A stretch of DNA of 64,000 nucleotides from Luscinia megarhynchos (lineage: Eukaryota; Chordata; Aves; Passeriformes; Turdidae), in assembly GCA_034336665.1 (NCBI GenBank), contig JAPFBE010000003.1, forward strand, positions 65,329,352 to 65,393,351, written 5' to 3'. The notes below the pieces were generated by a model. The model was not told the origin of the DNA, searched no databases, and saw nothing but the letters and a program-made list of their open reading frames with translations. Below, one piece after another: positions 49,758-61,793 of the stretch (position 1 is the first letter of the stretch; every line of letters starts with the position of its first letter). The position numbers and the translations under genes were made by a program.

Positions 49758-50806
49758 CTAAAAGAGAAAACAAGAACAGCATTAGAATGTGAAATACATA
49801 GTTTAGTGTCTCTCATATCTGCATTGTAATCAATACAGAATATATTTTACATGGTTAGAGAAGTAATTTTGATGAGAGAAACTCACAGCTATGCTTTGCA
49901 AGAGCAAATTAACAGTCACGCTACGCAAAACAAAGTTTGTAAAAATATATACGCTAATATCATAAAATAGTACCTTTAATTTTGTCACTGTGCTGAATAT
50001 AGCATCTCAATAAAATAAAATCAAATATATTTGAAGTATTCCTTCATATGAAGTAACTGAAATGATAGCTTGGCCCAGACAGATGTAGTGCAGAACCCAA
50101 AAAGCTCAAGAAGCAATTGAGGCTTTTCCATCATTCTCTGAAATTCACCTACTCAAAAAGACACTAAGCTTTTTTTCCCCATATAAGCCAACACTTGCCC
50201 TTAGTTGTGTGTTTGGAGGACCTTACTGCCTTTTCCACTGTCCCACCCATGCAGTCATGACCAGAAAAAGAACCTCATCTGCTCTGGAGTGACACAGATA
50301 CAGAAAATTTCCATTTTTATACCACACATCAGCTCATCGTGTGGCCAAGGAGACCTACTGGCTGGTGCAAGGGAGAGACTGCACCAGGAAAGGAACAAGC
50401 ACCCAGATAAGAAGTGAGTTAACAGCAGTACTGATGTAACTACAGTCTGACTTCTATCCATCCAGGTACTGGAAAAACAGTAGCCAAAGTCCTAAGCTCC
50501 AAATGAACAGCAGAACTACCAGGCATGGATTAGGAGGGAGGGGAAAACCAACCAGTAAAAGAAGATATAGTCAGGACCAAATGTATCTTCAAGAATGGAA
50601 TTCAATTTTGATCAGTCATTTGTCTAACTTAAAAAGCTGAACTTGGGACAATTTACTAAACAAAGTATGACATTTATTTTTTTAAAAAAGTACCCTTTTA
50701 ATGGCATAAAAATCTTTCAGTTCTGAAAGAAAGACAGCCTGACTCATGCATCCCACTTGATCCTAGTAACTTTGAAGAATTTTGAAAGTATCAGTGTGAA
50801 ATTTTA

Positions 50807-51141
50807 TAGAACCATGGAATCACAGAATGGCTTGGGCTGGAAGGGACCTTAAAGATTATCTCATTCCAACCCCACTGCCATGGGCAGGAACCTTACACTC
50901 GACCAGACTACTCAGAGCCCCACCCAGCCTTGGTCAGTCTCTCTGGGCAACCTGTTCCAGTGCTTCACCACTCTCACACTAAAGAATTTCTTCCTAATAT
51001 CTAATCTAGACCTTCCCTCCTACAGTTTAAGGCTTACATGCCCTTGTAAAAATTCTGTCCAGCTCTCTTTAAGTGCTGTAAGGTCTCCCTGGAGCCTTCT
51101 CATCTTCAGGGTGAGTAAACTCAATTCTCTTGGCCTGGCAG
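50807..51141 (-). mobile_element. CR1 LINE 3' portion, sense to NBEA
   Basis: Reverse orientation CR1. The left edge is the complement of the 3' terminus (ATGGAATCACAGAATGGCTT, then GGCTGGAAGGGACCTTAAAG). It continues through CCCCACTGCCATGGGCAGGA, GCAACCTGTTCCAGTGCTTC and TAAGGTCTCCCTGGAGCCTT. The good match and conserved 3' terminus suggest a relatively young copy. A 103-codon plus-strand frame across it is an artefact. Confidence 0.96.
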
Positions 51142-52156
51142 TAACACTAATTTCAGTAACTGTTAATATATTACTCAAAATAACAGTATAAATTAATATC
51201 AAAATAATTCTAAGAATTTTGGTTCTATTTTTTAAATGGAGTTATATAATTAAAAATTTGAATAACATGCTTTAAATTAAAGCTATTCAAAGAATTATCT
51301 CTTATAAGTGCATAATTTCAACACTCAATTTCAAAAGAAGGCAATTCTATGGCCTATTTTAAAGCATTGGTATGGACTTTAGATTAAACTCTAAAACATA
51401 GGCAAGTTGAAATACTTTGCAAACTTTTTTTGGTGGCTAAACCTATCCAAATATTCACAGACTTCTTTCGTACATTATTTTCCAACAATTAATACAAGTA
51501 AGCAAGGACTAGCTTTGGCTTCCACCCTAATTCATACTTTTAATTCACTTTCAAATTATTTTTTCCTTTATCAATTAATTGCTAATCACCAATTTATAAT
51601 TTTGTAACATAAAAGCTTCTAATATGCTAAATATATAAACTGACTACCTCCTTAGTTCTCCTGAGACATTTAATTACATTCAAATAAAAACTATTATCCT
51701 AATTATAATTAGTACTTCAATTTAAAACTTGTGACTGCATATCATATATTTGCATATTTGGTAAACACAATGTGCACCAAAGAAAGGCAAAAAAATTTCA
51801 TGATAAGAAGCACACTCTTTCTTTAGTCATTCTTTAGAATTATGAAATGGTTTCACAGAGTTTTTACTCTCTTTTCTAGAAATCCAGGCAGAGTTTTTAT
51901 TTCTGAAAACAGAAGCAACTTTTGCATACTTCACCAGCAATCTGGGTTGCTGTGTTTCTCAGATATCTCTTCATCAGGATAAGCCTCTCTGAGATTATGT
52001 TAAAAACACACAGAAGTAAAACAGCCTCCTGTATAAGACATTAAATTGAACACCTTTAGATGACTATCCCAAGATGAAATTAAACACCTCCTGGAAGTGT
52101 CTACTTTCCTCCATTTCTTTCCATGGAAGAAATCTAGGATGAAAAATTGAATCTGC

Positions 52157-52294
52157 TGAGTCTTCATCACTGGATACATTCAAAAGCCATGTGGTCACAG
52201 ATGGGGACAACCAGCCTTAGTCGGCCTGGCTTTTGCAAGAGGGTTGGATCAGAGAACCTCCAGACTTCTGTTCCAACATCAAAAATTCCATGAT
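52157..52294 (+). mobile_element. CR1 LINE 3' fragment, diverged
   Basis: Diverged copy of the CR1 3' end: a CACTGGATACATTCAAAAGC segment, then a GAGGGTTGGATCAGAGAACC segment and a CTGTTCCAACATCAAAAATT segment ending in an eroded 'attccatgat'. It is antisense to NBEA. Identity is lower than for the other copies, so the limits are approximate. Confidence 0.78.
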
Positions 52295-54227
52295 AATATT
52301 TAGACAGGCTTCCTTCATACTAGATATATTACCTACTATTTGGTTTTGATAAGTTGGACTTAAAAACAAGGAAAAAAAATCCAGCAATGCCTCAGTTGGA
52401 AAGAAGAGGTGCAATACAGACTGATACCCTTTCCTCAAACACTATTCATTGTAAAATTCTAGTTAATTTAAATTAATAAACTAATCACTAAAATAAATGG
52501 AAATAATTCACTACAGACTAAAATAATTCAAACTGTATTTGCTTTCTAATATAATCAATATACTAATAAGTAACATTTAAGAGACTGAAATGAAGCTCCA
52601 GCATCAGTCCGAAGTGACAGGACATTTCAATTCTCTTAAAACCAAGATGTCTTATTCTATAAAACATCTCAGAAAACCTGTATAAGAAAATACAAAGAAT
52701 GCTAACAAAATTTGTTTTATGAAGAATCTACTCCTGGGCTACAGACTATCCAGCAGGTGCTACAATTATTTCACTTGTACAATTGGCAACAAGAAATGTA
52801 TAACCCATCAATGCGACTGCTTATTTCACCAAAGAAAGCATTAAAATGTTCCTATTTGCCCTTAACTTCAGTTTAAGCATATTTCAGACAGTAAAAATTA
52901 TCATAATTATCATTTAAATCAACTTCCTTAGTAAAGGAAACAAATTAAGAAACTGATTGACAAGGATAGCAAAAATTTAGGAAGGCAAGGGGAGGTGACT
53001 TCTTTAAATTAGTCATCCTAAATTCATCATTAATTAAAATTATTAATAGCATTGATGAAACCTAAGATGACAAGTAAAAGCTAAACAAAAGTGAAGCAAG
53101 TATGCAGAAATAAATGAACATTGTTAATTTGTGTTCAAGAAACAAAGCAGGCATCTCTGCTTTAAAATGTTCAGAATCCAATGGAATTCAGCCAATAAAG
53201 GAAGTAGAACACTCCCTACAAAAAAAGTATCCTCTAACAACATTTCTGCACCTGGATTTCCCAAGGAAGACAGTAGATAAAGAGGAATATCCAGTCTCCA
53301 CAAGAGGGGGAGGTAACCAGCAGAGAAGCACAGAGACAATGAGCAGGTTACGTGCCACCACTAACGAAAGGACAAAATTTTCTGAGGAGCCAGAAATCAT
53401 TAAATGCAGTTAAAAACCATCAACTGCTGCGAGGTGCAAATATTCCTCTGATACCAATGGTCCAGGAAACAATGCTTTAAAACCCAAAATTAGTCAATGC
53501 AAAGTAATTCAACATTATTATAGTTTTTCTCATGAGTACAAGACAACAAAGTCTGATATTATCATCCAGAAAAGAGGTCTTGGAGCCCCTAAGGGTGCTG
53601 TGTTAAAAAACTATGCCACATTAAAAACTGCCAATAAACAGCTAAATATTCATAACGAATTTGCAGCTTTTTACATTGGGTAAAACTGTGGATGTAACAC
53701 CATATACCAAAAAATTAAATCATACTTTCAAAAAGTAAGTTATTTTTAATATAGCTCCTGTAATAGGTTTCTGTAATAAGAAATTTCAGCTGGAGTACAA
53801 CATGAACACTTCAATAGAAGCCCTTACCGAAGCTAGTATACCATACCATAAATCAGTGTTCTTTCCATATACATCCCAAATACAATCTCTTTTTGTGTCA
53901 AACACTAAGTCTTCGCATCCTTCACGGGAATATTTAATATTCAGTAAAGACCACGCTTTCACTGTGATTAAGCATCCTGAAGTATTGCTTGTACTTTGTC
54001 ATATTCTGCATCTTTCACAGCACAGCTGTAAGAAATGAAGTACCAATCTAACGCTGAGATGATCCTTACAGGTCTGTTGACTGTGGTCAACAAACAACTC
54101 CTCCCAAAGTGGCAGGGAACTGCCAGCAATGAGCAAGTTAGACTGTATTGCCCATGCTGAGATTGCTTATAACAGCAGGTTGACACTCCTTGCTCCAAGA
54201 ACCACTGTCTGACCACTCAAAGGTTGT

Positions 54228-54493
54228 CTCAAAGTCCAAGCATGTTAATCAAAACATTATCCAAATGACTCTTAAACACTGATAGGCTTGGGGAATCAAA
54301 CATATTTTCAGAAAGCCTGTTAGAGTGTTTGACCACCTTCTTCACAAAGACATACTTCCTAACATTCAATTTAAATCTCCCCTGATGCAGCTTTGAACCA
54401 TTCCCACGCATCCTGGCACTGGATACCAGGAAAAAGGGCTCAGAACATCCCTCTCCACCTTCCTTTCCTCAGAAAAACTGTAGACAGCAATGA
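54228..54493 (-). mobile_element. CR1 LINE 3' portion, sense to NBEA
   Basis: Reverse orientation CR1. CTTCTTCACAAAGACATACT is followed by a CATTCAATTTAAATCTCCCC segment and CCACCTTCCTTTCCTCAGAA, ending near GTAGACAGCAATGA. The 3' terminus on the left is poorly preserved, so that edge is approximate. It is an older copy than the one at 50.8 kb. Confidence 0.87.
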
Positions 54494-56430
54494 TAAAAGA
54501 CTGTATATAAGAAGTATATAAACCAAAGTCTTCAAGCATTTAAATCTCTAAGTTTGCAGTTCATTGCTGTCAAAGAAGCATTTTCTAGTTTCCTTCAAGT
54601 TGGAGTACTGTCCGCATTTATTTAAACAAAACTCAAGAATATGAACTCCAATACTAGAAAGTGCCACTGAAAAATTTAAGTATCACAACAGTATAATTAC
54701 TAACCACATCCAGGCCTAATCTGCACCAAGTCACTCCTACATTCTCTCTCCTAACTAAGTACTATCATATTTTCTCTGTTTTTTCTAAAGGCAAAAATAA
54801 ATGAATGCATAACACAGTCAACATGAAAACCCTCATCTGTTTTGAACTGAAGCATGTTAGGTTCAAGCATATACATTTACAACTAGAATAAAAATATCTT
54901 TTTTTGTAGCTATACAGGAGGTAAACAGTTTGGAAACAAAATTATTAATCCCCTTCCTCTCCTGATGCTCATCTCTCATTTTAGACATTAAAAAATAGCT
55001 GACTTGGCATATGGCACAAGTTTTCACAGGAAAAGAGCTGAGAATAACCTATTCGAGTGAGATTAAAAATCTTTTAAAATCCCAAATCAATTAGTTGTTG
55101 GAGGATAAAATTAGTAAACACTTAACTCTTGGTAACTAAAGCCATCATATAACACTGAAGTATATTTTTTGTCAAAACTGGAACATCTTTCCTTCAAAGC
55201 AACACTGACTAATTTCATAATCACTAGTGAGAATTCAAAATATGTGGAATCAGAATGCTACTGTTTCTTCTATAAAGACAGGCAACAGTATAAGCATTAA
55301 AACACAGTTGCCCTGAGACAAGCAGTAGGGGACCTGGGCAAGAAAAAAAACAGGTTACTATTTTAAGATCATTAACTAAAACATTAAATTTCTAAACAAT
55401 GAATTCAGATTTTTAGGAAGATTTCTTTAACTGCATGAAAGAAGATTTCTTCAGGCATTTAGAATGCTAAATGGAATAAATTAGATTGTTCAGTGACAGA
55501 AATGCGTGCTGATCATATGCACTGGTTAACCTAAATATATCAATATAACTACAGAGAAAATCACAGCTAAAAAAAACTTGAGAAGGTATGTTTCATAACT
55601 GGTACACATTCTTTATTTATTTTTAAATGGTAAATTTAAATTGGTGACTGGTAGTCCTTAGATATTTGAATTACAGCTATGTGTATCTGGGCTAATTTTC
55701 ACAATTCTCTTTACCATCATTGGAAAGTAAAAGATGCTTCAGGGAAGTGATTATCTCAGTGGTTTTAGATGCAACATCAGAATAAAATAAATATTTTTCA
55801 GGGAATGTAGTACTTCTTCCTGATTATAAAAGGACAACTAGTTCAGGCAGGCACATCTGAAGTTATGTCAGATAAATCTTAACCAATGTGCTCACAATAT
55901 GGTTTATAACCAAATGACAGCACTAAAAAGACTGATTCTCATGAGAATCATTACAACAGGATGTAATTCTGCACATTAGATACTCCTTTTAAACGAGCCT
56001 TCCTTCATTTTAACTTCAAAACCATTTTTACTCTGAATAATATATTGCACATACTCAGCAGTTTAGCATTAAGGGAAAATTACCAAGTAAATTTGACAAT
56101 TTTAAAGTAATCTTAGCAATGAATTTAAATGTTTTTTATACTTGCTGAGACAATATGAATGAAGTAACATGGTCAGCTTTTAGTACTTACAAGAATGGGC
56201 TTGCCATTACACAAGCTTAAAAAAATACCCGCATGGATTTACCTTTCTTTTCTCACATTTTCCTTTGAGGGAGGAGGAGATTCCTGTAGGCAGATCAACT
56301 GCAGTGGTAGATGAACTGCCCATATGTATGATTTACTGAGAAAACTATCAATTACACTCTGACAGAGGACAAGGCTGTATACCATACTTGAAAATGTCAG
56401 ACCTTTTCTAAGTATTGTGGAGGTTTAAAG

Positions 56431-56491
56431 AGAAAAAAGAAAAAAACAAAAAACAAAACAAAACAAAAAAAAATAAAATCACAAAACAAAA
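56431..56491. repeat. A-rich (AAAAC)n-like tract
   Basis: About 60 bases of A with interspersed C and G, including several AAAAC units. It is low complexity. Confidence 0.85.
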
Positions 56492-57466
56492 GTTATTCTT
56501 TACCTATGGTAAAAAACCACTATTTTGGGGTAGGACAGGAATTAGTCTGATAAAGTTCAAATACCTGCCTTCATAAAAGCTTCTTTAGCACAAGAGTCAG
56601 ATTTCTTGAAATAAAAAGCCCTATCTTAGAAGCAATGCAAAAAAAAAAAAGTTTTAAAGCATGACACAGGAAAAATCTTACCACTTAAAAGAACTTATAC
56701 CGTGATCCAACCACTTCTGAGAGAAATGAAGAGTGATGAAAGTATTTGACATAAAAATACGTAATCCAAAACACAAACCCAAAAGTCACTGGTCTATTGT
56801 TCCTGTGATCTATTGTTGCTGTGTCACTAGAAGGAGACATTGTTCACATTTATTATTTTGATCTCCACAAAACCATTTTTGGCCAAAGCAGAACATGAGC
56901 TTTTACTTCAAGATGTTAAACCCAAATAATTAAAGACTAAGAAATAAAGTTGCAGGTTTCTTTACAGTGAAGTAAAATTAAAATCATTCTCAAAATTGCA
57001 GCTAATTTGCTTTCAGTTTACCTAGTTCAGTTTCTCCTATAAACTACTTCGGATCTTGACTTAATCACAAAAGAGATCAGCCAGTTAGATAAGGGACTTT
57101 CTTACCTCAAAAAGAGGAAGAGTTACTGACAATTTATTTTAATAAACAAAACCATGCAGCTTAGGTTTGCCGCATGTCTGAAAACAAAAATTCAAAAATT
57201 ATTTTTACGGACTATATAAAGAAGTTGATATATGTTTAAAGTACAGTTTAAAGAGTATGAAAAACAGTATTACTCATTCATTTTACTTTTAATACTTCAT
57301 AACCCAATCTTATCACTCCAAACACTTAAAAGTTATTTCACTTTCAAGAATAACTCTAAGATCAAGGTACAGATGCTAGTGCAGTATAAGCTCATGCTTG
57401 TAACTGCCTGGTTTCAATAATCAGGTATATTTTAAACAAGTTACTTGGTGGTGATTTGGAATAATG

Positions 57467-57530
57467 CTTTTTGTTTGTTTTTGGGGAGATTTTGGTTTTG
57501 TTTTTTTTGGGGGGGATGTTTTTTCTTTAA
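57467..57530. repeat. T/G-rich low-complexity tract
   Basis: Runs of T and G (TTTTTGTTTG, then a run of eight T and seven G) with almost no A or C. It is the mirror composition of the A/C tracts elsewhere in the gene. Confidence 0.8.
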
Positions 57531-60500
57531 GGTATCTTCTTTGTCTCCAAGCCAGAAGAGAAGCAAAAGAAATTCAAATAACTAAGAGTTACTAAAGTCA
57601 CAAATGAAATGTACTCTGAAAAAAATAAAAGTTTTTTGCAACAACTTTTGTAGCCTATTCTACTAATACGAGTACACACTTGCAGTACTGAAACTTGCAC
57701 AGACAAATCTAATAGGTCAGCAGCATTCCTTATTTATTTTTCAAGTTACAAACTGTATATAGCTTTTTGGGGTTTCTTTAGGTAATTTGAATGATATATT
57801 ATCTCTGTAAAGTAAACCTTGCCAAGGTTTAACATAGTTATCAGAGAACATCAAAAATTAGAAACTCTAAGAAACATTAAACTTTCAACAATTAAACATT
57901 TATTTAAATCTAATTTGTACTGGAGAGCAAACACTATCACACATTATGTTTGTGCAAACAGCAATGTCTGTTTTTAAAAGGAAACAACTGGAAAATTCCT
58001 CAATGCATGCACACCTATTTCCCAAACTTCATGTACAGGAGCAAAGAGAATGTATTTGCAATAAATACTAATAGGAAATTTTAGTCAACAGAAGTTGCCA
58101 TTAACTCGGAACAATTGGGGGTTTTTTTTCAAATTTGTTTATTTTATTCATTTTTTAATCACTCAAATATACTTGTCAGAGCAATCTTTCTTTCGTATAC
58201 GTTAACTCACTGATGCATTCTGCAACTAGAACAAATTGCAACAATATAGTCAATGGAATTTCAGTCTTGGAAAACGATGGAGTTTATTTCAGAATAGTCT
58301 GTTATATTACTCCCAGGTACATCAAGGACACAACAATTCAAGAAGAAATACATGGCAAAGAATATTGATTTGTGAGGGTTATGGTGTATGTGGTACCTAC
58401 ACACTTTGGCTAAGTTCAAAAAGAATTGCCATCAGGACAAAGCCCACTAGTCCCAAGTACTAGCCCACAATTTTCTTCTAAGCAGCTATCATATATCCCC
58501 CCTAGTCTGTAAACCTAAAACAAATGGACTGCAGGCTCTTTATTGTCCCCTTATTTCCCATGAGGTACAACCAGGAAGGCAAAGTGGTTGCTCTCTGAGG
58601 GCATTACCTGTTTTTCCTCGCTATCCAGGAGCTCTCATGTGCCACCTTGCTAAATACATTTGACATAAACCCAGCTTGCTTTTTATATACCACTGCACTG
58701 TTGTCTGGTAAGAAAAGGAATAACTTAATACAGAAATGTAATTAATCTATTACCTACATTAATTTCAAAAATTAAATAATGAATTTTTGAAGTGTCCTAT
58801 TTTCATGTCCTCTCTCAAGTTTTGGTTTTGTTCACTGCTTTCATTTATAAATGTTTCATTTCCCTCTTGTCACAAAACACTCTACAACTCTTAAAAGCCC
58901 CAGAACTATAAATCATGGCTATGCAATATTTAAAACCAAAACAATTCCAATGAACTTAGTTATGACAGTGCCATTTTCCAGCTGATACCTACAGATGTAC
59001 ATTGAATATTAACGGTAGAGTGCTAGCCCAAGCAAACCACAATGCTAGGTAAAAATTATCTCAACACTGAAGTGAGACCTGCACAGCACTGGTTTTTCTT
59101 CATTTTGCTGAAAAGCAGGAGCTGAATGGTTAGAACAGTGTCCTTAATTCTCAACATCCTGCTTCTTGCTTACATCAATAATTTTATAATATGTAGTAAC
59201 ATTTTTGGTTGGTGGCAGCATTCTGAAAATTTCCAGTAGCAATGTTCACCACCAACTAGAGAAGCTCTACATTCAATTTCAACATGCTCATTTTCATCAA
59301 TCTTTCATTTTTAATTAGCTACTTACCATGCAGGCCTCTGCTCCAAAAAGTTAACAGGGGAGAAAACAAGCTGGTGTTTGGCAGAGTGAAAAGCCCTCAG
59401 TCATTTCTGAGCAGTAACTCTTTAATGGATTTAGAACTAACACTGGACATGTCCTATAGTTCCATTTAATTCTCTGCATGTAACACAACTAGGTTAAAGT
59501 CAACAGTAAATGTCAAAGTGCCAAGAAGAATTTTTCCATTTTAAAAGATATATAGATTGCAGGAAATATTACCAAAACAATACTTTTTTTCAAAAGTTAA
59601 GACTTATTTATGAGCAAATGCTTCCTGTAGAATCTACCTAATTCTTGTTAAGTCTGAAATGCCTATTAAAAACATTTTATAAATAAGCACAGTCAAATGT
59701 ATAAACAATCATGGCTTTACCTCAAACCTTACTTTGTTCCGATTTTCCATATAAATTTTCATTTATAACTAGCAAAACCCTTCCAAATCTAATCAATTAT
59801 TACAAAAAAAAATAATTTCTCAAGAAATGCCATAATTTGCAACAGCACAATGTTGCCTAGTAGGTGAAAAAATGCAGAATACATATAAATGAATTTAAGA
59901 TGTCAGGGCTGGAAAAATCAATGGTCAGCCTCTTTAACAATAGCCATATAACACCTGTTGTTCTTCAGTTTTGGTTGCCTGAAGTTTGTTAAATTTTCAA
60001 AGACAGTCTATACATTCTTTAAGGTTCTGTCCTTCTTTAATATAATCAATACAAGTTATAGTATTTGTTATATTTTTCTTATCCTCAAAAGTGCACAAGA
60101 TAAAAGAAAGAGTTGTCCTTTAAAAACGCTTATATTTTTCAATTATTTAAATTTATTTTTCAAGTCCTTACAAGATGAAGCTCCTCTTGGTTATAAGGGC
60201 AATTTCTGACACCAAAACTTGAAAGGCTAGGATTTTTTTAACCACATGTGTCAATATTTGTTCCCTTTGCTTCTCTAAATAACTCTCAAATAGTGTAAGA
60301 AAACTGTTCTAGTTTGTGACTGGACTCCCTCAGGGTTTTAGCTGTCATTAATGATTTACGATCTTTTTTATGCAATGATAAAACCCAAAACCTCAATTGC
60401 TAAAGGAGGCACCACACAGACCATAATGAATTGTTTTACAAACCTTTAAGTGGATCCTAATTGCCTTCCCCCAAGCTTCTTCTTAATTTATTATTCAGCT

Positions 60501-61775
60501 CTTCATCGAATAAAATCTTTTCTTTAACTTATAGATGATAACACAGTTAAGAACAAAGGCCAAAATTACACACTCATACAGGAGGTGCAACTCGAATCAC
60601 GAAGGATTCTTTTAGAGGAGGAAAGGGAAAGACAAATAAGTGTAAGAAAAAATTTATCAGTGGTCAGAGTTTCCTGTATGAAAGAAGCTATTGGGTCTTC
60701 ACTACACAAAATATCTCAGCACTGGAAACTCAGTGACAAGAGGCCAAGTATCTACAAAAAGTGTAACAGAATAGTCTAGGTATATACTGAATTTTCTCTA
60801 TGATAGCATCCCAATCTCCCATTATTTGTGACACAGGAATCTCTTATTCCAGAAATAAGATCATTGTTTCAATAGGCCAATAGATTTTCTTCCAAATAAT
60901 ATTTCAGATTAGTTTCTGAACCCTCAACTTCTTAGAACCTTCACAGCCTGTAGTAAGAAGTCCTATATTTCCCCCATGATTTGTGTAACAATATCTTGTT
61001 ATCTATCTGCCATAGGATTATTTAATTTCAGCCCTTACCTACTTGTATTTTGAAAAGTAGAAGAAATAGGGTGTTTTCTATCACATTCTTCCCTTTATTT
61101 ACTTATATTTCAAATACACTTGGTCAGCTCTTTTCCAAGCTGAACAAACATATTTTGTTAAGTCACTCCTCATCTGAAATCTATATTTAATCACACTTCT
61201 TACCTTTCACATTTTTTGCTAGCCCTAATATATTCTTTTGAGACTGGAAATCACCAGAACTACATACAACATGCAATATACAGACATATCATTAATTTAC
61301 AGAGTTTCAAAAACTCTATGGCTCATTTTTCCTTATTAATGCTTCCTTATATTTAATTTTCTTTTTGATTGCTACTAAGAACCAAAACATTTTTCCATAA
61401 AGCTAACATCACTGTGAGGTCATTTACAATAATGTCTGTGAGAGTGCACAGCTAATACAGGGTAGCAAATATGAGATGAAGTTAGAACTTCTATTACTCC
61501 CTATGAGATAAGAGGCAAATAGACTTCTGAAAAACCTTTTTATAAATACCTACACAAAATAAATACAGCAACATAAGCACCATACTTCTCTGTAAACAAC
61601 ACCAAAACCATCCCATTCATGATTCCCATCATAAGTGGCATTTATACATAATTGCTAAACAAAATTTCAAATGATAGTTCTACTGAAAGAATGAGGATAA
61701 TAAACTCTCTCCACACATCAGTATGTGAGGGTACCCTCTTATCAGCACATTCTCTCTTAGCTGGTTCATTGACTT

Positions 61776-61793
61776 AAAAAAAAAAAAAAAAAA
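61776..61793. repeat. Poly-A run of 18
   Basis: Homopolymer A run without a recognisable attached element. Confidence 0.95.

Noticed and set aside
49477..49761. 94-codon plus-strand frame over exon 2
   Set aside because: Shadow of the real minus-strand exon; the minus-strand peptide is conserved and the plus-strand one is not.
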